Shown here: positions 43,206 to 47,636 of the stretch, piece after piece
How positions within the stretch are numbered: the stretch's first letter is position 1
How the letters are laid out: every line of letters starts with the position of its first letter
Source of the DNA: an uncultured Lachnospiraceae bacterium
GTDB lineage: Bacteria > Bacillota > Clostridia > Lachnospirales > Lachnospiraceae
Direction of reading: 5' to 3'
NCBI GenBank assembly: GCA_902775485.1
Contig: CACYMJ010000019.1
Location: 1 to 47,636 of the forward strand
Length of the DNA stretch: 47,636 nt
Program-made: the position numbers and the translations under genes
Notes under the pieces: generated by a model
What the model was told of the DNA's origin: nothing
The model's input: the letters and a program-made list of their open reading frames with translations, nothing else
Database searches by the model: none

Positions 43206-43224
43206 GTGATACGATTCGTATCAC
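43206..43224. promoter_or_regulatory. Palindrome upstream of the PAP2-XRE-GNAT operon
   Basis: GTGATACG, the spacer ATT and CGTATCAC: a perfect 8-bp dyad in the 155 bases between the PAP2 gene and the flavodoxin gene. Not followed by a T-run on either strand, so an operator fits better than a terminator. The membrane-tethered XRE protein of the operon is one candidate ligand. Confidence 0.4.
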
Positions 43225-43269
43225 GCCCTGAAATAAAACGGTTTCATTCATGATATAAGAGAAGAATGT

Positions 43270-43761
43270 TTAATCATTTTCCTTAAGTTTCTTAATAAAT
43301 TCATTTAACTTTTCCTCATTCTCTTTTGAAGGCTTATCCTTCGGATCGATAAAAATGGCCGTACAGTAAAAATCCTCTGTCTCAAGAAGGCTTCTTAATT
43401 TTCCGAAGGCTTTTTCCGCGCCCGAACCGCTCTGGCAGGCAAAAACCGATATTCTTTTGCCCTTTAGCAGTTCTTTGTTTTCCGATACAAATGTCCTTAT
43501 TGGCGGCGTTATGTTCCCTGCCCATACCGGAAAACCTATAATGATCTCCTCAAAATCAGCATCCATATCATAAGGCTTCAGCACCGGTTTTTCTGCCATA
43601 ACAGCACTTTTGCCTCCCCAGAAAAATTTTGCAAACCCTTTATCAGCGTATGCCTTTTCAGGTATAAGTCTCAACTTACCGGCTCCCAGGGCATCTGAGA
43701 GTTTATCCGCAATGTATTCTGTATTCCCTTCAAGAGAATAATAAACAATGATCTTCTTCAT
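43270..43761 (-). CDS. Flavodoxin
   Basis: 163 residues from ATG 43761, overlapping the PadR stop as ATGA. The FMN phosphate loop reads YYSLEGNTEYIADKLS; the second FMN loop is IIGFPVWAGNITPPIRTFVS, with the aromatic Trp stacking position; the third is FACQSGSGAEKAFGKL. A loop with FWGGKSAVMAEKP follows the second strand, as in the clostridial flavodoxin/NADPH-dependent FMN group. It is a small electron carrier. It is the last gene of the ferredoxin membrane protein-PadR-flavodoxin unit. Confidence 0.9.
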   Translation of the reverse strand: MKKIIVYYSLEGNTEYIADKLSDALGAGKLRLIPEKAYADKGFAKFFWGGKSAVMAEKPVLKPYDMDADFEEIIIGFPVWAGNITPPIRTFVSENKELLKGKRISVFACQSGSGAEKAFGKLRSLLETEDFYCTAIFIDPKDKPSKENEEKLNEFIKKLKEND

Positions 43762-44306
43762 TCTTCCATACCTCCAAGTATCTTTTTCGCTCTCCCGCAC
43801 CACTTCAGATACGCTTCATATGTATCTATCCCGAATGTGACAGTCAGATAGTAATAAATATGATCCTTCTGATCCATCACCTTTTTCAGGTTTTCCTGAT
43901 ATACCCGCAAAACAGCCAGATCACTTTTTACCTGATCCTCAAAATACCGAATGTTCTTAAGAGCGGTACCTTTGTCCTGTGCCCCGCCAAAATAAAGCTT
44001 CAACATGGTTTCATATTTCAGGTCATTTGCGGCCTGCTCTACGTTCAACCATTCCTTAAGTGCATCTATCCCTTTATCGGTAATGTGATACAGGATCTTT
44101 TCACGCCTGCCTTTTGTCTGTACCCCTCGTTTTTCCACATACCCGGACTTTTCCATATCAGCAAGTGCCGGATAGATGCTTCCGAAACTCCCCTTCCAGA
44201 AGAAACTGATCCCTCCGTCTATCCGCTTCTTGATATCATATCCCGTCAGATCTTCGTGAAACAAAAGTCCCAAAATCACCAGATCTATTTTTCTGTCTTT
44301 TGCCAT
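43758..44306 (-). CDS. PadR-family transcriptional regulator
   Basis: 182 residues. The N-terminal winged helix is at 1-85: LVILGLLFHEDLTGYDIKKR, GSFGSIYPALADMEKSGYVE, then KILYHITDKGIDALKEWL. A helical C-terminal dimerisation domain of the Vir_act_alpha_C type follows (YFEDQVKSDLAVLRVYQENL). PadR proteins usually repress their own operon and release on ligand binding. It starts 4 bases after the ferredoxin gene stop and overlaps the flavodoxin start by ATGA. Three GATATAT(C/A) boxes in the operon promoter are the likely operator. Confidence 0.92.
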   Translation of the reverse strand: MAKDRKIDLVILGLLFHEDLTGYDIKKRIDGGISFFWKGSFGSIYPALADMEKSGYVEKRGVQTKGRREKILYHITDKGIDALKEWLNVEQAANDLKYETMLKLYFGGAQDKGTALKNIRYFEDQVKSDLAVLRVYQENLKKVMDQKDHIYYYLTVTFGIDTYEAYLKWCGRAKKILGGMEE

Positions 44307-44310
44307 ATCA

Positions 44311-45039
44311 CTATCTCCGTTTCATACTGTATTTCAACACCTTTTTGGGGCATTCATCCACACAGGCTCCGCACTGTATACATTCCGTACACTTAGAATT
44401 TACCCCTTCCGATACCATTTGTTTTATGTCAAGTCCCATCGGACAAGCCCTGCTGCATTTCCCGCATGAAATACATTGATCCCGGTCTGCCACGATATGA
44501 AGCTGTGGCAAATGCAGCCATCTTCCTATGGTGCTTCCGATCACCATAAACGGTGCCATCCAGCAGATGTAATGACAGGCCGCCCTGCGTCCGTGAATCA
44601 ATGCCGGGAGCACAAGGATGAGCAGAACGCCATAGTAGATCACATAGTTAGAAATACCGGAAACGGAGATGCCGTGATCCGTCATATAAAACGGATTGAT
44701 CGTTACATTTCCTTTGCCAAGGATAAACGTAACGATTACCGCAATGATCCATATGCTCCAGATCACATATTTGATCCGGTTCCGTCTGCCCTGTTTTGAA
44801 GGCTTGTCATTTATGCTGATAACACACTCCTGAAGCCCTCCCGCCGGGCAGAAATATCCGCACCATACGCGCCCGAAGAATACAGACAGTACAAGCATTG
44901 ATACAAACACAATGAAGCTGCCGTTCACGATATGCTCAAAAGCGCCCTGAATGATCAGGTACGGCGAGAAATACCATATCGTTACCGGAAACAGTAAAAA
45001 GAAGATGAAAAGCATCGTTTTTCTGACTTTTTGTCTCAT
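44311..45039 (-). CDS. Membrane ferredoxin-type protein, NapH/YccM-like (two 4Fe-4S clusters)
   Basis: 242 residues from ATG 45039, chosen because GGAGG is 7 bases upstream; ATG 45045 sits one base after it. Four to five membrane helices carry the NapH-type motif FFGRVWCGYFCPAGGLQE and a related HYICWMAPF. The C-terminal domain has two 4Fe-4S motifs: DQCISCGKCSRACPMGLDI and ECIQCGACVDECPKKVL. It is a membrane electron-transfer protein. Its operon with a flavodoxin suggests electrons pass between quinone or membrane redox partners and the flavodoxin under PadR control. Confidence 0.88.
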   Translation of the reverse strand: MRQKVRKTMLFIFFLLFPVTIWYFSPYLIIQGAFEHIVNGSFIVFVSMLVLSVFFGRVWCGYFCPAGGLQECVISINDKPSKQGRRNRIKYVIWSIWIIAVIVTFILGKGNVTINPFYMTDHGISVSGISNYVIYYGVLLILVLPALIHGRRAACHYICWMAPFMVIGSTIGRWLHLPQLHIVADRDQCISCGKCSRACPMGLDIKQMVSEGVNSKCTECIQCGACVDECPKKVLKYSMKRR

Positions 45040-45054
45040 GATCATGCCTCCGCA

Positions 45055-45088
45055 GATATATCGTTTTGATATATCTATTTGATATATA
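45055..45088 (-). promoter_or_regulatory. Threefold GATATAT operator of the PadR operon
   Basis: Plus-strand GATATATC at 45055, GATATATC at 45068 and GATATATA at 45081 recur with a strict 13-base period. The first two are perfect 8-base palindromes. They cover the -10 region to the expected transcription start of the ferredoxin-PadR-flavodoxin operon, the usual place for PadR repression. Confidence 0.6.
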
Positions 45089-45109
45089 ATAGTTTGAGCA
45101 AAATGTCAA
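45081..45109 (-). promoter_or_regulatory. Promoter of the ferredoxin-PadR-flavodoxin operon
   Basis: On the minus strand a consensus -35 TTGACA, a 17-base spacer and TATATC as -10. The -10 lies inside the outermost GATATAT box. Confidence 0.5.
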
Positions 45110-45168
45110 GCGAAAAAGAAGAACCGGTCACCCGATCCTTCTCTTCCTGTAAAAATCCATCCATTACA

Positions 45169-46356
45169 TCAAAACCCGGCTGTAATGATACTCTGTATGC
45201 ATTCGATCGAATATTCATCACCGGCTGTCGTCGGGTGAAGCTGTATAAGATATATATTACCGTATTCCTTTGTTTTGTAATATACATTGTATCCTTTGTA
45301 AACCCAGGTTTCTCCGCCGTGCCAGTACACCCCGTCAACCGGATGTGCCTGCGAACCGTATTGCATCCATCCGCATCCATAACCCTTATCCATATTAAAC
45401 ATTTCCGCAAGAGAATCCTTGCCTATAAGCTTTCCTCCGATGAGCGCTCTGTCAAAAAGCAGCAGATCATATGCGCAGGAATGGATGTCTCCCACTCCCC
45501 TCTCAGGCTTTATCAGCTGCATATAGAGTGTGTCAACATATTCATAAGGGTCTTCGCCCGGCGCATCCTCACCCGGCACATACTCAGCAACACTGGTAAC
45601 ATCTCCTGTTTTCATGCTGCTTGTATGTTCCATTCCGCAGACATCAAAGATATTTTTCTGTACATAACCGCCATAACTCTGCCCCGTGGTCTTTTCTATT
45701 ATCATGGCTAACAGGCTGTAACCCACATTACTGTACATATACTGCGTTCCGGATTCAAACATCAGATCATCATCAAAGACCATGTTCAGGAGTTCATCAT
45801 CAGTAAAACCATCATAGAAGTATCTCTTCCATTCCTCGACATCCCTCTCGCCGTTTTCCAAAAGAAATGTCTCCTCCGTAACAAAGTCCTTCCTGAGTCC
45901 CGATTGCATATGAAGCAGCTGATACACGGTTATTCCCTTTCCGTATTCAAATTCCGGAAAGAATTTATCAAGAGTATCGTCCAAAGACAGTTTCCCCTGT
46001 TCGCAAAGTTGAAATATGGCAGTCGCTGTGAACATCTTGGTTATTGAACCGATCTCATAAGTGGTAAATGCATCGACTTTCCGGCCGTTTACATCCTCTG
46101 CATTGATACCGCCAATGAATATTATCCCATCATCCGTTCCTAAAATATAAGAGCCTTTGATCTCGGGCGACTTGCCGCATTCTCTTTTCATTATGCCTGC
46201 AAAAGACTTAAATTCTTCATCCTGCGTAACCCAGGTGTTATCATTCTCATCATAGACAAGCCCGTCAGTAATATCCGTCGAAGCATCAGCCCTGCAGCCA
46301 CACAAACAGAACGTACAGAACAGAGCCACAAGCAATACATAAACAGGCAACCTCAT
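45169..46356 (-). CDS. Serine hydrolase lipoprotein, beta-lactamase/class C (S12) family
   Basis: 395 residues from ATG 46356 with AGAGGGG upstream. The signal peptide ends in the lipobox LCGC, Cys21 being the likely lipidated residue. The catalytic SxxK is Ser104-Lys107 in YEIGSITKMFTA; the second motif is YSN in QYMYSNVGYSLLAMI; the third is HGG in GVYWHGGETWVYKG. Other family marks are LSLDDTLDKFFPEF and ITVYQLLHMQSGL. Members include esterases, D-aminopeptidases and beta-lactamase-like proteins of unknown substrate; true beta-lactamase activity cannot be claimed. It is 22 bases downstream of a VOC gene and probably cotranscribed with it. Confidence 0.88.
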   Translation of the reverse strand: MRLPVYVLLVALFCTFCLCGCRADASTDITDGLVYDENDNTWVTQDEEFKSFAGIMKRECGKSPEIKGSYILGTDDGIIFIGGINAEDVNGRKVDAFTTYEIGSITKMFTATAIFQLCEQGKLSLDDTLDKFFPEFEYGKGITVYQLLHMQSGLRKDFVTEETFLLENGERDVEEWKRYFYDGFTDDELLNMVFDDDLMFESGTQYMYSNVGYSLLAMIIEKTTGQSYGGYVQKNIFDVCGMEHTSSMKTGDVTSVAEYVPGEDAPGEDPYEYVDTLYMQLIKPERGVGDIHSCAYDLLLFDRALIGGKLIGKDSLAEMFNMDKGYGCGWMQYGSQAHPVDGVYWHGGETWVYKGYNVYYKTKEYGNIYLIQLHPTTAGDEYSIECIQSIITAGF

Positions 46357-46378
46357 ATTCCCCTCTGCATTAATTTGA

Positions 46379-46762
46379 TCAAACAGTGATCTCAATCTGA
46401 TTACCTTCAAAACCGACTATGCAGCTCTCATAATAGCCATCGCCTGTAGTTCTGGGACCGCTTAATATCTCAAAACCGTCTTCCCGGAATTGTCCTGTCA
46501 AATGATTGACTTTCTCGACACTTCCTACAGAAAAAGCTATATGTATATATCCGGTACGATCGGTCGATTTTTTTATATCCTCCATGAAAGGCTTGCTCAT
46601 TATCTCAAGCCGTGCTCCATCGTCAAAGCTGATAAAGAATGATCTGAATCCCGTTGTTTCATTATGATATCCATCATTTGAAGTTCCTCCGAGATACTTC
46701 ACAAAGAAATCCCTGGCCGATTCCAAATCATTCACATACATGGCAATATGTTCTATCTTCAT
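46379..46762 (-). CDS. VOC-superfamily protein (lactoylglutathione lyase-like), copy 3, divergent
   Basis: 127 residues. Two beta-alpha-beta-beta-beta modules: MKIEHIAMYVNDLESARDFF and FRSFFISFDDGARLEIM in the first half, YIHIAFSVGSVEKVNHLTG and YESCIVGFEGNQIEITV in the second. Putative metal ligands are His5, Glu58 or nearby, His78 and the Glu of NQIEI, spaced as in glyoxalase-type proteins. Not close in sequence to the two VOC copies further left. It begins the unit with the serine hydrolase lipoprotein. Confidence 0.85.
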   Translation of the reverse strand: MKIEHIAMYVNDLESARDFFVKYLGGTSNDGYHNETTGFRSFFISFDDGARLEIMSKPFMEDIKKSTDRTGYIHIAFSVGSVEKVNHLTGQFREDGFEILSGPRTTGDGYYESCIVGFEGNQIEITV

Positions 46763-46771
46763 GTTCGATCC

Positions 46772-46927
46772 TCAATTATCCTGTTTTCGTTGATATCTGA
46801 ATCTAAAGTTATCGTTTATCAACCGAATCAAATCCAGCGCTTCCTGACCGCCGCCCATAACAGGCGACGTTGGGTCGTTTTCATCCCTGGCCATCTCATT
46901 TACAGCTGTAACTGTAGCAATTATCAT
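46772..46927 (-). CDS. Unrecognised small reading frame, possibly the tail of a broken gene
   Basis: 51 codons from ATG 46927 to TGA 46772; the frame is open for about a dozen codons further upstream (reading IENYYYVDKNL). The residues MIIATVTAVNEMARDEND and GGGQEALDLIRLINDNFRFR look protein-like. There is no good ribosome binding site. It directly follows the truncated acetyltransferase gene, so it may be the 3' end of a gene whose front was deleted. Confidence 0.3.
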   Translation of the reverse strand: MIIATVTAVNEMARDENDPTSPVMGGGQEALDLIRLINDNFRFRYQRKQDN

Positions 46928-46968
46928 AAGATTCTTGTCGACATAGTAATAGTTTTCAATCGATGCGT

Positions 46969-47238
46969 CTATTCAAACTCTTCGAAACAGGCTTCCCACG
47001 CCTTATTCTGCGGCACCATGATAACAAAACCTTCAGGTTTATTGATCACAAGTTCCCTATCGGGTTCTCCGGCATAAAAAGCAAAGCATCCGACATATGC
47101 CATTGCCGACTTAGGGGACTCTAAATCTGTAATAATGATTTTCCCCATTACTCTCTGCAAACAGGAATAGATCAGAGTTTCCTCCCATCCTTCAAAAAGA
47201 TATGCCGCTTTTGATGTATTTGCTAATTCATATAGCAT
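46969..47238 (-). pseudogene. Truncated GNAT acetyltransferase of the PF12746 type
   Basis: About 89 residues from ATG 47238 (an in-frame TTG at 47286 would add 16). It matches the N-terminal half of the clostridial GNAT_acetyltran family: EGWEETLIYSCLQRVMGKII, SAMAYVGCFAFYAGEPDREL, GFVIMVPQNKAWEACFEEFE. A full-length member continues for about 170 residues with the acetyl-CoA-binding half; here a stop follows immediately (TAG at 46969-46971) and the downstream sequence encodes something else. The remaining part should be catalytically dead, so I call it a remnant. Confidence 0.6.
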
Positions 47239-47309
47239 CTTTTGTACCCATTCAGAAAAATGTTGTATTGTTTCCAATATAACCAACTATCCCGACAAAC
47301 CTGAAGTTG

Positions 47310-47636
47310 TCAGTCTGTTGCCGACACGAGCATCACTACATATCTGTCCATGCTTTTGTCATAGATGCTCCAGCAACACGCGCCGTACCATTCGTGTCCG
47401 TCATCAAAAAAATCTGACCAGTCAGTTGTCCACTCATATATGTCAAGTTTATCCGTTCCGTCAGGAAATAGAATATCATTCACTTTTTTGAAGTCCGCCG
47501 GATTGTTTTTCCTGCAATGTACCGGTTCCATAAGTGCGTACCAATATGGAACAGTCGTACCAAAATTCTCGTCATTCGGCTTCCACTCGGCATCATAAAA
47601 AACATTTCCATAATAATCAGTCTTTACAATATTCGG
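47310..47636 (-). CDS. Unknown protein, C-terminal 108 residues (continues past the window edge)
   Basis: An open frame enters from the right edge in phase at 47636 and ends at TGA 47310. It is rich in aromatic and acidic residues: DYYGNVFYDAEWKPND, VPYWYALMEPVHCRKN, DIYEWTTDWSDFFDDGHEWY, GACCWSIYDKSMDRYVVMLV. No motif is recognised. The Trp/Tyr-rich make-up would fit a small beta-rich protein of the SMI1/KNR4 or immunity-like kind, but this is only a composition impression. An internal ATG at 47531 exists, but the upstream frame looks equally coding. Confidence 0.5.
   Translation of the reverse strand, partial: PNIVKTDYYGNVFYDAEWKPNDENFGTTVPYWYALMEPVHCRKNNPADFKKVNDILFPDGTDKLDIYEWTTDWSDFFDDGHEWYGACCWSIYDKSMDRYVVMLVSATD

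Noticed and set aside
45169-46356. True class C beta-lactamase (antibiotic resistance gene)
   Set aside because: Only the general SxxK/YSN/HxG serine-hydrolase pattern is present; this family is mostly esterases and peptidases of unknown substrate.
37572-47636. Integrated mobile element or prophage in the accessory region
   Set aside because: No integrase, transposase, relaxase, phage structural genes or tRNA-associated direct repeats were found.

Overview
Most of this window (about 1,490 to the end) reads as one contig from a Gram-positive anaerobe of the Lachnospiraceae/Clostridia type. The supporting genes are a dgt-dnaG-rpoD-trmK block, pyrB-pyrI with a zinc-binding PyrI, a TGS-type nucleoside kinase, a class A RNase P RNA, a membrane HD-GYP protein, WYL and PadR regulators, and AGGAGG-type ribosome binding sites. 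The first ~1.48 kb differs. It encodes, on the minus strand, the C-terminal two thirds of a Bacteroidales-type sigma-54 factor (RpoN) overlapping by ATGA the start of a Bacteroidales-type membrane protein. The RpoN piece is joined in frame to the middle of a secreted papain-like protease from the clostridial contig. This is most simply an assembly chimera of two gut or rumen organisms.

Layout. 1-1,480: Bacteroidales piece. 1,480-5,159: secreted C1 peptidase with MBG/Ig-like repeats, C-terminus lost at the junction. 5,284-8,233: three-gene operon of a VTC polyphosphate-polymerase-like protein, a DUF4956 membrane protein and a membrane-anchored beta-helix protein of the Cthe_2159 type, with a divergent DUF5050 beta-propeller protein (8,400-9,410). 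9,387-14,049: cell-wall amidase, PH-domain protein, then tightly overlapped folC, HD hydrolase, folP and a folB-folK fusion. 14,244-16,291: nitroreductase, a palindromic REP-like repeat, pyrB, pyrI. 16,298-21,998: hybrid histidine kinase, proA, HD-GYP phosphodiesterase. 22,040-22,477: rnpB. 22,506-28,913: nucleoside kinase, trmK, rpoD, dnaG, dgt. 29,008-30,228: membrane-anchored D-Ala-D-Ala carboxypeptidase.

30,269-34,251 holds the most unusual unit. An alpha/beta hydrolase is translationally coupled (ATGA overlap) to a ~1,045-aa protein with an N-terminal TIR domain, one transmembrane helix and a large beta-propeller region, a layout that looks like a bacterial transmembrane TIR receptor.

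34,329-47,636 is an accessory region of small regulator/effector modules: an SPL-type radical SAM protein; LysR with a divergent DinB-like protein; a YoaP-type acetyltransferase; two near-identical VOC proteins flanking an MFS exporter and a WYL regulator; GNAT, XRE-membrane and PAP2 genes; a ferredoxin/PadR/flavodoxin operon with a threefold 13-bp-periodic operator; a serine hydrolase lipoprotein with a VOC protein; and at the right end a truncated acetyltransferase, an unknown small reading frame and an unknown partial gene. No tRNA genes, CRISPR arrays, insertion sequences with transposase genes or phage genes were seen.
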